In this document: one piece after another, positions 39,401-52,800 of the stretch
How the letters are laid out: the number at the start of each line of letters is the position of its first letter
How positions within the stretch are numbered: position 1 is the stretch's first letter
Assembly (NCBI GenBank): GCA_038380795.1
Contig: CM076281.1
Coordinates: 372,001 to 436,000, forward strand
Direction of reading: 5' to 3'
DNA length: 64,000 bases
Source of the DNA: Pyrocephalus nanus
Taxonomy: Eukaryota; Chordata; Aves; Passeriformes; Tyrannidae
The notes under the pieces: model-generated
The model's database searches: none
What the model was told of the DNA's origin: nothing
What the model saw: the letters and a program-made list of their open reading frames with translations, nothing else
Translations under genes and position numbers: made by a program

Positions 39401-41109
39401 CTCCCCAGTCAGTGGAGGTGCAGATTGTGCATACACACACACACAGACCCTCTGCTCACTGGGGTCACTGGCAGTGACCACACAGGACTCCCCTCACCCC
39501 CAGCTGGCTGCCAAACCCACTCACCCCCCCAGCACTGCCGTGGGCTCATTAATGCCATCCTGCTGGAGGATCTCTGTGTGCTGAGTCACTCCTTTCTGGG
39601 TAAATAGCAGGGTAAAAAGACATGACATTTTCTGGACTGTTCTTCTGTATTAATAAGATTCCAAGTACAGAGTGACCTTTTCACAAAGGATTTGTAAATG
39701 CCAAAAGCTGCATAAAAATCTTTTTCTCAGGCAGACAGAGGCGTCATAACTTTGCATTTATTTCTTAAATGGTGTTTTCCTGCCTTTTCCCTTTTTATCA
39801 TCTCTTTTCCCTGGATGGATGTGGTGACAGCTGTACCTCCAATAACAGCCATGGAAAGGAATGAGAGAAATCCAGTGATGGAATCATCACCTGCCCAGAG
39901 GATCATTTTGTTCAGGTGCTGAATGGAAGAAAACAGAACGGGGACAGTGTCCTGGCAAGGGCCTGAAAAATCACTACATTGCCTTAATAAATACATTGTG
40001 TAAGGAAGCTCTTGTACCCTTTTGTTTGAACTCCATGGCCACCTTCTCTTTCCTTTGTCTCCTCTCTGTATATCTCATTTCATTTCATCATCAAGAGGCC
40101 CAGCTCTAACACCATTTGATTCCTTCTCCATTTTGCAGTAGCCCAGAGCCTGCACTTGCCACTGGCATGGGCTCAGCATTTCCTAAGTTTCAACTTAAAA
40201 AGGAAAAATCCAGGCTTGATGTGACTCAAATGCCAGACTCATATTTTAATATTTTATCATCTCAAAATATCATCCTGCTTTTAATTTCCTGAGTGGTTTT
40301 TGTGCCCGGCTCACAAAATGCTAATACACTTCACATGATTTTCACAGGTTTCTCCCAGGTTTTTCTCCTTTTACCTTCCATTTCTATGAGAAAAGTATGG
40401 TCAGAAGAAGCAACAAACTAGGTAGCTACCTAATGTGTTACCTCAAATGTTGAGTGTTGATATGAGAACAGGAAAAATGTCCATAGTTGAATAGGGATAT
40501 AGGCCAGGTAGACATGTAAACAGCGAAAAATTAATGTAGTGGTGAATTACCTGGAGTCTGGCCAGATGCTTGCATTTGTCAGTTGTCTGAACTCTACCAG
40601 GTTCTTCACTCAAGACCAGGGAACACCTTCCCTGGCAGCTCTTTCTGTGGTGTTACCACTAGAACTTTTCCATCACAATCTGAGCTTCCCTTCCACAGCA
40701 CACGGCATTACTTGTTCAGCTCACACTGACTAATGAGAGTAATTGGTCCCTGTCCTCTTCATTATGTCCCTCTAAGTATTTGTAAAGAGTTATCATGGCT
40801 CCCTGCAGTCCTCTTTTCTGCTCACTTTGAGATTCCCAATTCATTTTAATTCGTCCTCCCTGACCCTCCCTCCCACTCCCACTTTATGCATCAAGTAATG
40901 GAGCCCAATTACTTTGCAGACATCTCACATGAGAGAACGAATGGGGGGACAGCAAAGTGAGTGAAAAGACAATTGTTTGAATTCCCAAGTGACCAGCAGC
41001 TTTCACCATGGGCTAACTGCTGCTCTGGCCCAGCAGCTCAGGTCTGGGAGCTCTGCAGCAGCTCCACATTGATCTCAGGTTCCACCACACCAGCAGCTGA
41101 AACCATGTG

Positions 41110-41188
41110 GGCACTGCTGGGCATCAGTGGGCATCACTGGGCATCACTGGCATCACTGGGCATCACTGGGCATCACTGGGCATTGCTG
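41110..41188 (+). repeat. 10-bp minisatellite, unit GGCATCACTG
   Basis: Eight tandem copies of a 10-base unit, GGCATCACTG. The copies at 41130, 41140, 41159 and 41169 are perfect. The copy at 41150 has lost one G and is 9 bases long, and the outer copies (GGCACTGCTG, GGCATCAGTG, GGCATTGCTG) are diverged. This edge-diverged pattern is typical of replication slippage. No spacer sequences are present, so it is not a CRISPR-like array. Confidence 0.93.
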
Positions 41189-44100
41189 TGCCATGCCAGG
41201 ACATGCAGCATCAAAGAGGATGCAGAGACATGGGCAGGGGCCCAGAATCCCCTCCTGCACTCTGTAACATTAAGACAAGGGTTAATTTGGATTAACAAAA
41301 TGGAAATGTCAAGCTTCATTTATATTCTTGGACCCGGCCTTAATTACCTTTCCCTTTTTTTAGTAACCATTCCTGCATTCTGTTTCCTCACTTAAAGCTG
41401 ATTATAAGCTGTCCACCTATATAACCATTCTGCTGACACAAATCATGATGGATATGAAAAGCAATAAAATGTAAATCTAATGAGACATTGCTCAGAATGA
41501 GACAAAAAAATTGAACCACATTCTTTAATCATCAGTGTGCAAAGCCAACCTGAATGAATTTGTTTCAAGGAGGCCTCATTTCTATTCAGATGTAAAATAC
41601 ACTGGAACGTTTTAAGAACCACAGAAAACCATGGGTTTCTGGTAAAGTATGTCTTGTAATCCTAACTAAAAAAAGCCCCAAATCAACCAATAAACAAATC
41701 CAATCCGCTGGTGCTGCAAAAAGGCCGATGGTTTCTCTTGCTTAGATTTTCCAGAGGGAGATGCAGAACACTGTAGACAAAAGGTCACGGAAAAAAATCA
41801 CTGATTTGCTCTGTAGGACAAGGACTCATCAAATTGCCAGCATCAGCCTAATTCTGAGCTGATGCTGTTATAAATAAGATTATCTGTACATCAGTAAGAG
41901 ATCATGGGCAGCTTGAAAGGTTCAGTCCTCTGATCTTCTTCCTCCTTCCTTTTTCACCTCAGCCAGTTGTCATATTTCTGTTTGAAGCAGCATTTCCAAT
42001 CACACCCAGTGTAGAGTAGGACACACTGCCTGGCTGTAGCGCCCACTTCACTGTCATGTTCCAAGTATTTCAGAGCATATTCCAAACGATGTGATCCTGA
42101 AGTGAGCCCTGTATCACGCAGAGTAAAGAAATTTAGAGTAATAAAGCCAACCTGAGAGTCTCTGTTCAGCTTCTAAACAGAGATTTCAGAACATACTCAG
42201 ATCTTATCCCCCTTCTTTGGGCATATAAAAGAAGAAAAAATAAAAAATCATTAAGAAAAGGAAACCAGACTCTCAGCCCTGTGCCCTCAGAAAATAAGGC
42301 TTTAATAAGTGTCAGATGTTGTGGAAACCTGTAGTGAGATGTTGGATAAATGGTGTGAAGAAGGTGGCACTATGGCTGTCCTTTCCTTATGCTCAGTACA
42401 ACAGGAAGGGGCACCGTTAAATCCTCAGGCACTGCGTAATTAAACACTGAGATGCGTGACAGCCAGGAGGATAAATGGGTTCAAAAAGAGCTTCAATTAA
42501 TTCAGAGGAGAAACCTATCTGTGACTATTAAACCCCTTGGTCCCAATGCAACTCGTGGCTCAGGAAGTCTCTAATCTGCTAATTACTAGAAACTGAGAGG
42601 CTGATTTGTAGGCAGGATCTCTCCAATGTCTGCTGGAGACAGGGTACTCCCTGGATGATTTGGAATGCTCCAATGTACCAAGTCTTTCATTTGGGTCTTT
42701 TGAAATCATTTTACCAGACCCTTCATGGTGCCCACCCTTTCCCAGGGGCTGTCCCTGGTCCCACCAGGCTCTGACCTTGTCACTGCATTACCTTAGCTCT
42801 GTCTCTGCACTATCTTGTCACACACCCAGTAAAGCCTCAGAAGATCCCAACATCTTTTTGTGTTTCCACTTCCTATTGACCTACCCTTTATGGTTCTGAG
42901 TGGTATTTTTCCCTTCGTGTTTCTTCAATTATTTAGATTTTATTTTATTACTGCAATAAAGTAATTGCCTGGCACAAGATGAACATTAACATTTGCAGTG
43001 TGGGTTGAGAAAAAAAACACCATCTTTAAGCCTCCACAGCAAAAATGCTCCTCACCAACAAATGAAAGGTTCCCCTCCATCAGAAATCCCAGCTTCTCCT
43101 CCAGGACTTGAACACCTCCACCACCAACAGCACTAACAAACAGCAAATTCAAACATTTTTTTCTCCAACATACACCCAGTCCTTGTGATTTCAGATGTGA
43201 TTTTATTTCCTGTTTTTATCTGCATGAGCAGTTTGAATGGTTTTATAATTTCCCTGCGCTTCCTTTTTATCACATCTGCCTCCCATCTGTTATTTTTATG
43301 ATTTACATTCCCATTCTTCTCTCCTAATGCCAGTGGCTTGACTGTAAAGCTGATGTCACAACCTAATAACTTATCACCTCTCAAAAAAATATTTCTTGTG
43401 CAGGATGGCATGAGAACCACCCGGAGAAGGACAGATGGATCTGTTATTATTTTCTTTAGCAAGAGCCCATACAACCACTGCACTTGGTGCAGGTACCTGT
43501 TCTCTTCTCACCACACCTTGAAAAAGTCTCAGTGAATGAACAGTGTTTATCCATTGGATCAGGCATGATGCCACTTCCTGCATTTTTAGAGAGCAAAAGC
43601 TTCAGGTGGAGGGAAACCCTGCCCTTGTCCAGCATGCAGGGCACTGCACTGGGAACTCAGCTGGAACAGAGCCAGGACTCCAGGATTCCCTGCTCCTCTC
43701 CAAGGCTTGTCCCAACAGGTAAGGATGGGCCAGAGCAGAGAGCTAGTCCAGAGCTGGTCCTCAGAGATGCTCCCTGAGCTGCCCAGCGTTGCAGAAGAGA
43801 AGGGGAAATGAAAAACCAGCTCCTGGACCCCCAGACTGAGCCTTGGTGGCAGGTGGTCCCTGTCACTCTCAAGTGATGTAAGCGATTTGGTCACTATGCC
43901 ATGACAGCCACTCTCCTGCTGAGCATTGCAGTGTGTCATCAGCCAGTGATCCATCAACAAAACACATCCCATTCAGCATTAATTCACTGCAGCTCTCACA
44001 GTGTGGCCTTGGGTCATGCTGGGCAGGTGATTCCAGTCCACAGAGCCCACATGAGGAATGTGGAAGAGGCAGCAGGATGTGTGAGGCAAAGCCAGCTTTG

Positions 44101-44229
44101 CATCAGGTGGAAGAATCCATAACATGCAAAACAAATATAGAGTCCCTTAATATTGTCTCCAGTACTCAATGCTCAACCTCAGATAAACAACAGATGAGTC
44201 CTGCACTTGTTGCAGTTTTGGGCCATTTA

Positions 44230-44650
44230 AAATTTTCACTTATTTGAGGCAACGCACAGCTTTTCTCCTTGTTTTATAATTTTCCAAGCACAAGTATAAT
44301 TGGCTCTGGCCTGTTACCAAGACATTTATTAGAGCAGCAAGGGATGAAACTAATGATTGTTAAGAAGATCTAATTCCAAGGATACTGAGTTGTTGATTAC
44401 ACATTTATGGCCACTAACCAGCGGTGCTCTGATAAGGGCCTGTGGATTTGTTTACCTTGCCAAGGCACTAAGATGCAGCCAGTCACTAAAATTCTAAACT
44501 TGAGGCAGAAATCAATACAGAGCTGCTGAACACTCTCTTGTGTAGCTGGGAGAGACTAATTGCTGATGAACCTGCGAGTCCAATTAAAATGTGCATAATT
44601 TAAATTGTATTAAAACCATAAGCTGCTGAAACATCAATATTTAAACACCA
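44230..44650. promoter_or_regulatory. possible conserved non-coding element
   Basis: This is about 420 bases of unique sequence dense in homeobox-type cores: CTAATTGCTGATG near 44558, CCAATTAAAATG near 44580 and GCATAATTTAAATTG near 44593. Similar sites lie near 44295 and 44350. It has no coding frame and no repeats. Of the AT-rich blocks in this window it looks most like a developmental enhancer, but this is composition-based inference. Confidence 0.3.
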
Positions 44651-47600
44651 TCCCACCATCCCCCACAGTGTCATCCGAGATCTTACAGGAAGAGCAGATA
44701 TTGCTGAACATAAAAGCAACAAAGGCGCAAAAATTGCGTAAAATATTTCTTTTGCTAAATTCCTGACATGAATTTGAATAAAAATGTCTGGGGAAAGATT
44801 TGGCCCCAGGTGTTTTACCTCTTGGTGCTAAGAGCTGCTGCCAAATGGGTTCCTAGTCCTCATGTAGGTAAAGTGGAAGCCAGACAAATGCATGGAGTTG
44901 ATTTTTAGGTGCAGCAGCTCCCAGGGAGTGTGTGCTGTGGGACGTGCTCAGGCAGGGAGCACTCTCCGAACTTCCTCTGCACGCTGCTGGGTGACATGAG
45001 GCAGGACTGTCCCAAAACAGATCTCCAGTCACCCAGCTTTGAGCCTGGGCAGAGCTTTTAGGTCTCAATATGGTCTGTGGAGCCAGGCTGAACTGTTTGT
45101 TGGGATGTACCTTTTCCCGTGGGATTTTTACCGCTCCAACTGCTTCAAGCAACCAATTCACCACGAGCGTAACTGGGACTGTCACAAACGACTCAGAAGC
45201 TCCTAGGCCTTGCAATGCTCAGTGTGTGCATCCAGCTCAAACACTGGTTGAGAGAATTGGGGGTAGCTTCAGAGAATGAGTTTTCAGCTGCTGATCCTAA
45301 ATCATTTATGGAGAGCTCCCCAGCATTGCATCACGGCGAATGCTTCAAACAGCAAGAACACTGAACGATGCAAAAGGAATCTGCACAGTCACACAGGACA
45401 CAGATGTTGCTGCTGAGGGCTGTGTTTGGAGACAGCATGAGCAGCACTTCCACCCTCAATTTGGGGTGAAGGAGATATGTTTGCTTCTGAGATTTGTTTG
45501 CAAGGACAGAACTCCATGGCTGGCAGAGGACTAAGGCCTCCAGCTTAAAACTGCCAGCTCCAAAAAACCAGCCACGATGTCACCCAGTCAGCAGTTTCTG
45601 CAATGTCACGCCAGACAGTTCTTCCCCATCCTCCCTCAAGACCTCCCAAACTGAGAAACAACTCCTGGAGTGGTGGCTGTGAGAGGAACTTCACCAAGGA
45701 CCAACTCCACACCGGCGAGGTCCCTGGTCCCAGGCTGTTGATAATCCCAGCCAAAGCACACGCACATCAAGGCCCAGCACTGTGCTGCTATTTGCACATT
45801 AACTTGCTGATTTTTAAGGAGATCCTTGCGCCAGTCAATCCAGAGCTCACCTGCTGAGGATAATGTGTTTATCACTAAGAATCTACCTGTCTGTGGTGTG
45901 CACATGTCAAATCACCATCATTTTATCTCAGACACTCTGTGATACATACCATGAAGTTTAACAAGGTGTATCCTATACAGGGCTGTAACACTGCAGCTGT
46001 GTGGACTAATTAGATAACACTCATTATTTTTCATTCAGTTTGCGTTTGCAGAGGTGGTGCCAGTGCTGGCTGTGCTCTGGCCCTGATTGATTGTTCCCAC
46101 TTTGCATTCATTAGGAAGGTGGCCTCAGCACAGTGGTTTTACAGCATGTTTGCTACCACTTAACTGGATGTGCCAGTCAAACGCCTTGAACTGTGTCTCT
46201 TGATTAACAATATTTTGCAAATACAGTGAAGGCTGTTTGAGCAGCCTGACAAGCAATCATGGGGCTGGGTGAGCACCGCTTCTGCTCCCTGCAGAACCCT
46301 TCCCACATGCCAAGCGGGAGAAATATCTCCGTGACAGAAAGGGCTGGTGACTGTTTGCCAATACATCCGGGTCATCGGTGACCACGTCCATCGCTCATCT
46401 CCTTCACTCAGACGTGACCTACAGAAATAAATGGGCCTTTCAGAGTGTTTGACTTTTTAGCCCATGAAACCGGGGCACATACGGGTCACAACGCCCTGTG
46501 TGGTTTTTCCCTCATGTCGCCTCACAGCTGCAGAATGGGGTTCGCTCTGGTCCATCTCATCTGCCCCCCATGCCAGGCAGCCACCTCAGTGGGATGGGAC
46601 AGTCGGGGACTCTTCTCTCCTCAGAGTTTTTGTAGCAGCAAACCACAGCCCAGAAATGCTTCGTGCCCCAGCCCAAGGCCTCTGGTTCCAGGGTCCCCCA
46701 GCCTCCATCCTCCCCAGCTCAGCCCCTTGCCACCGGTCACTCAGGCTGCCAAAAGGAGCATGAGGGCTTGCAGGGAACCCCGCTCTCATCCCTGTGACAT
46801 GGGGAAGCTGCTTCCCCACCAGGGCAAGGGCACTGCTTGGCAAGATGATGCCATTCGGTGCTGGGCTGATTTCGGGGGATTTTTCCATCACGCTCAGCGT
46901 TGCTAGGTTGCTAACACACAGCAGCTCCACAGTCGGCGTGTTTGGCAGATGAACTGTCACTTCAGCTCATTCCAGGGTGAAACACTGTCACTTTTCCCTT
47001 TTGCATATGCAGAACGCGCTGGGGAGTTCAGGTCTGTGCACAACAGATTTATTCAACAGTAATCGTTTCATTTCTGTGAAGGAAATATGTTCCACTGTTC
47101 CCACAGCTGACAGGCTCTGGCATCAGTTGGAGGCTGAGGCTCCAAAAGGAGGGAGAATATGTTTATGGGATGAACCACAGCTGTTTGTAGTATTCCTCTG
47201 CCCTAGCAATTATTTTAATAGAAAGAATTCCTGGAGGGTTATTTGGCTTCATACGGTGCATGTCGTGTTCACAGTCACCAGTTCAGGTATCAGGCAAATA
47301 AACCTCTAAAGAAAGTTCTTCTCCTGTAAAGCATTTTTTAAAAAGGCAGCCTGCTCACACACCAGAAAATACTTGCTCCCCTGGGTAGCACAGGAAATGG
47401 TAGAAAAACTGGTGCATTTGCATAATCTGCATTGTCATGAAGTTGTTTATCAACAGCACTGAGCTGCCCCAGTACTCCCAGGGTGTAAAGAGAGATGATT
47501 CCCAATGCTGTCCAACTTAGACATGCAGAAAAGGTGAGCAAGACAGATTCCTGACTGAAGGTGAATTATCTGGCTACATACATTTTTCTCTGAGGGGAAA

Positions 47601-48724
47601 AGAGGTAGGACCTCACCAACCTGTTCACAGTGCCGTGGTTTCCATGGATTCCTTTTTTGCCCCTACAGAGCAGTTCCTGGAGGAAGAGTCCCAGGCCAGC
47701 CTGGCTGCAGGGGTGCAAGAAGGAGCACTTGCTCTAGTGCTGTATTTCCAAAATAAACTGGAGTCTATTTAAAATTCAGCAGCATCATGTGAATGTGTTT
47801 CTGCTTTGCCTCAGAAATAATCAGTCAGGACAGTCCTCAGACAGCACTGCTCATTAAATAAAACACCTCGATTCCTCCCTGAAGGGGAAGGCTCCCCAAG
47901 GACTGGCAATATTTTAGCCTGCTTACCATCCAAGGGCTTTAAAGTACTTCAGAAGCATTAATTAAGTCTCAGGACATGCTTATAAGATGGAGGTTTAGCA
48001 TTTACTCAGCAGTGGGCAGCACTAGGGCTGCAGGATGGGGAGGCTCCCGGACTGCGAAGGTTTGGATCAGGTGTGAATCTCAAAGCATCAGCTGGTGCCA
48101 GCACAAGGGAGATGAAGTTCCCGAGTGCCTGGGACACGCTGCAGCTCCTGCCTGACCCACTCAGGCGGCCAGGCTGGTGGCTTTGCAGAGGGAGGTGTGA
48201 TCCCAGGTGAGGGATGCTCTGCTCCCATAGCTGTGTGCCTCTCCTCTGCCATGTCAATGGGGAGCAGCTCCAGAGCCAGCTCGGGACAACTGCCCAGCTG
48301 CTTGGCCATGGCTGCCAGCAGGGTACTCCCAAATCTGCACTGTTTTGATTAGCACTGGCAAACATCCGTGTCCTTCACTGAAAGCATCTCACACAAACCT
48401 TGTGATTTGGTTCAGGTGGCTTAATGAGAAAATTAGTAAATCCCTGCCTGGATTTTTACTTTCAAACCAGCTGTCCAAAACATGAGATATCTGAATTCCT
48501 TATAGCTTTAGGATGTTAGACTCCATTTTGTCTTTGAAAATGCACATCTTTCAGTGCACAGGAGAGCTCTAGCAGGTCATCCTACCAACAGGACTTTAGT
48601 CACACACTTCTGAGTGTGTAAATGGAAGTTAAATGCTTTAATACTTCTGTGGAAGTAGATGTAACACAGCCAAGCACAAGTAAATAGCATCTGCCAAGTC
48701 ATGCCTCAGAAAGTTGTCCAGGTT

Positions 48725-48750
48725 AAAAAAAAAAATAAATAAATAAAAAT
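48725..48750 (+). repeat. A-rich (AAAT)n tract
   Basis: An A11 run is followed by three TAAA-type units. It is a simple low-complexity repeat. Confidence 0.88.
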
Positions 48751-49729
48751 CCCGTAATTCAAAGGGGAAATGGGTAAGGGTTTGTGTCACTAAGCAGTGC
48801 TGCTTGCATACAGAAATGCCACTTCTTATCTGGAGATTTAGATGAGAACAGAAGCTCAGTGATTTTTGTTAGGGCCATTAGTTTTTCTGGAGAGAATATT
48901 ACCACACTGCTACTGACAGAGCATCAATAACGGGGAATATAAACACTTCTGCGGTGTTAATTCTCTCAGCATCATGAGATTTAACAGATGCATCATCACT
49001 GTACGTCAGTGAGGGGTAACGTGAGCAGGCACCACAGACACTGTGCTAAAATACAACAGTGTAATTCAAGTGGAATCTGCTTCTGAAAGAGATTTCCATG
49101 TGGGAAGAGATGACGTTTCAGCAGTTTCCCATAACAACACCATGGCCAGACACAGCTCCTTGCTGCTGGAATCTGCCTTTGTCACAAACAGCTTTGCAAT
49201 AAACGCAGATGGTATGGATGGGAACAGCCCTATGGATCAAACAGTCAGTAACCCAGGGAAGGCAAAAGGCAGCAGCAAATGGGAAAGTCGATGTCACTCA
49301 GCTATCCCAAACAGTTCTTGGCAAACTCACCCTGAGGGAGGTTGGATGCCCCTTGGAAGGCAGTTTTCCCTGCTTTTGCGGGGCAGGCTTGCTTTTGATC
49401 TGCAGTCTGAATGCCCCAACCATTTGGGTCTTGTGAATATTCAATTCTTCTTAATTATTTCAGTGGCAAGGAGCTTTCTCTTGCTGCACTTCCTTCCCCG
49501 CCGAATCTGGTCAAAGAAGGGAAAAGGATATCATTTATCATCCAGTGACCGCAGAACATGGGCTGCCGGTTGGGATCCTACAGTGATATCTTGGGAAAGA
49601 GGGTTGAACCCTTGTATCTGCCTGCCTCCCATGTGTCTATCCAAGCCATTACTAGATCTGGGCAAATGATTATGCACAAACTTTTTTTTTTTTAATTAGT
49701 CTTGACCATTTTCTCACTCCTTTTACATG

Positions 49730-49890
49730 GGGTTTTCACTCCTGTGACTTAATTCTACGAGCTCTGTTTACTATCAGAGTATTCACTGAAGCAGCAAATT
49801 GTACATAATTATTGGAAATTATTCATCAAGAGCGAAGTGATAAATGAATGATTAATTCTCATTATTAACACTGTTTTCCTGATGCCTGGA
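49730..49890. promoter_or_regulatory. possible conserved non-coding element
   Basis: This is unique AT-rich sequence with GTACATAATTATTGG, GGAAATTATTCATC and ATGATTAATTCTC cores between 49800 and 49865. The homeobox-type motifs are dense. No coding frame is present. Confidence 0.27.
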
Positions 49891-52800
49891 GGCTTCCCTG
49901 AAATCAGGATTCCATTTCTTTAGGTACTGTGCAAACAAATAGGGGCAGACAGTTCTTGCTACCAAAGGAACCCCAGTCTGGAGAGGCAACACAGCTCAGG
50001 GTAAAGAGCAAAGTGACAGGACAGCTTGCTCAGAGCCCTCAGGAGTTCCAAGCCACCCCCAGCAGACAGGCTCTCACCAGGCTGAAGGCACACACTACTT
50101 CCCTGCTGGGTAAAGGTCTCCTCTCTCCCCTCCCAAAAACCTTTACTCATCTTGCAGCTCCACAAGGAAGAATTGCCACAGCTTCTTGGCTGCTCTTGGT
50201 ACCAGTCACGTCACATCCATCACATCCTCCGGCTGAGGCAGTGCTGCTCCTCCACACAGAGCCTGCACCTCAACTGCTGGGAAACCACAGCTGCATTTGA
50301 TGCAGCCTCATCAGACATTACCTCATCACTGCCCCAAACTCGGCATCTGATGACAAAAATGCAGCTGAACATCTCGAGCCAGACCTCTGGCGCTGGGCAA
50401 GGTTCATACCAGCCCTTGGTGACAGGCTCCAGCACAGCATGGTTACTGCTGCTGTGTCTCACCCCTGTGCCATTATTCCTGACTGTTCCAGGTTCATAGA
50501 AACTCAAGAACCTAAATGGAGGTGAAATTAAGGAGAGCCCTTCTGGGTAAGAGCTGCACCTGGGGGAGGAGAGCACCCAAGGTGGATCCTTTTCTGTGGC
50601 TCTGGGGTGGCAGCAGCTGAGGGCAGGTGGGCAGCAGTGTCAGGTGAGTATTGATAGGATAAAACATGGTACAGTCACATTCATTCTTCTTGAGAAATGC
50701 TGCATTAGCCATTAATTTTATATGAGTGCTTTCTAATATCGTGTTGTTGAACTACATTGAATCTGTCCACTGGCAAATGGCCTAAAAACAAAGCATGTGG
50801 AGTGTGTGGGACCATTCCAAACTCCATCCACATTCCCAAGTGAAGATGGGCTGTGAAACAGGTCTAGATGCTTCATTTAGATTGACAGGAAGAGATCTGA
50901 TAACAACAAAAAGGAGGAACAGAGTCTCCAAGCTGCTGTCTTTCTCTCTGGGGAAGACATGTTACTAGCCCCCAGAAGAAAATATTTTAATTCATACAAG
51001 TCTACAAATACCCAAGTAGCTGACAGACCCTCCTGCTGCCGTTTTGTGAACCCTCATTAGCACACTGCTCACTCCAAATTTGTGACAAGCTCTCTGCTGT
51101 GTTTTGTTCTGCCTCTCATGCCTCTTGTAAATGCCCTGGCAGCCAAGGATTTCACATGTAAATCCCATTTTAAAATATCTTTTAGCCTAGAGCTATACCT
51201 AAGGCATAAACAGACCAATGAAATGCAGATGTTGATTTTCATCTGTGCTGCAAGTTTGCAGGTGTGAAGGATGTGAGTGCTCCAGCCCTCACTGCAGGAA
51301 CGAGCCCAGCACGAGCTCCGATACCCACGGCCACGCAGGTTTTCCTCACACAGAGCAACAACGAGAAAGGCACTATCCACCCACAGTATATCCTTATTAT
51401 GTATAGTGCTGACTGGTAGCAGGAATGATACTTCAATCAATATTAATAACATTTAACATGAGCACTAATAGGCCCCATTATTTTTCCAGCATAAAGAGCT
51501 ATAAGAAATAAATATCCTTTTCCATCACATTTGCTGTTCTACACTCAACACAAGAGGGAAATAAAGTAAGTCTCCAGACAAACCTAACAGAAGTTTATTC
51601 AATCTTGAATTAAGTCCATGGTTTAGTTGCTCCCCACCCTCTCTTGCCCCAGGCATCAGAAGTATTTCTAGCTCAGTCACGGTCTTGCTGAACAGACTAG
51701 ATGTTTCTAACCTTTCTGGGCAAAAGCTTTGTGCCATATGTGCAGCTTCTGCTGAGACAGACATAAATTCCATGAAGGAAAAGCTTGCATGTTTTAGGAG
51801 GCCTGGGCTCTAATATCATTATCTGTAAACATAAGAAATGACACTTTTCCACTCCCTGGGGGCAAAAAGAAAAATGAACCAATGTCCCTGTACAACATGT
51901 GAGTCCCTTCAAACCAGCACTGGCACTGAGCTGCACACACTCTTCCTTTGCTGAGGGCCAGCTGGGATTTCCTCTAACACTAAACTTCAAACCAAAATCA
52001 GACTGGCTCCTGTTCCACAGCCCTCAGACAGCTTCCTTCTGTGCCTCAGACAGGTCTGGGTTTGGGAAAGGTACTGCACCTTAAAAAGGTGCTGCTATGT
52101 GTTGTGCTGCGACAGCCTGATGGATTCTGCATTGAAGAGATGACCAGAGACTCCCTCATTTCTTATGTCTGTTGGGTTGGAAGGATGCTTCCTGCTCCCC
52201 CGATGAGCTCATCACCCCTTATTCACACTCCTACAATGACAAACACCAGTGGCTCTCAATGCCTTGTCTCTAACCAGCACCTCCTGCAACTCTACTGATT
52301 TATCCATGGCCATGCCATTTCTTTGGCCTGTTCTGATCTTTGGCTCAGCGGTTTTCTGAGCCTCAGCTCCAACTTACAAGTCAGGAAAGTGAAATGCAGG
52401 TGCTGAAGCTGCCAGAGAAAAGGCAGGAAGGAGGAAAAACCCCACGGGGAAAAGAGTTTCCCCCCTCCTGCTTGGGTTGCAGTTTGCAGAAGGTGATCAG
52501 TGTGATGTATAACTGTGGAACCCTCCAAAAGTACACAAATAAAACAGGGAGGGTACCTCGTAAAATATGTTGGGGGAGGAAAACAAATGATCTCTGTCAA
52601 CTATTTAAAAGCAATCCAGTAATGTGAACAATCAGAAGTGAAGAAAAATCAATACACTTCTTATGGTGCAGAAATGGAAAACAAGTGGGATTTTACTCCT
52701 GCAAAATCCATGCAAACAGAACCCAACAAATTAATTCTGCTTGTCGATGAATATGGTCCTATCTTCAGCAGCAGAACAATCTCCCCAAGCACTCTCTTCA

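Larger units (their letters stand above)
26357..41109. other. gene-free stretch
   Basis: No supported gene. It holds a compound CA/TA microsatellite (30492-30550), a short TG run (36294-36308), an AC run near 39430-39445, and a possible LTR fragment at 36157-36235. AT-rich candidate regulatory blocks lie near 37.2 and 39.3 kb. GC-rich blocks near 33.1-33.4 and 36.7-37.1 kb are open in several overlapping frames, a sign of low stop density rather than coding. Confidence 0.55.

Noticed and set aside
41110..41188. Direct repeats resembling a CRISPR array
   Set aside because: The units are contiguous with no spacers, and the DNA is vertebrate.
49043..49669. 208-codon plus-strand open frame
   Set aside because: No domain, signal peptide or splice context was recognised, and by a rough estimate a frame of this length has a fair chance of arising in 64 kb of six-frame sequence.
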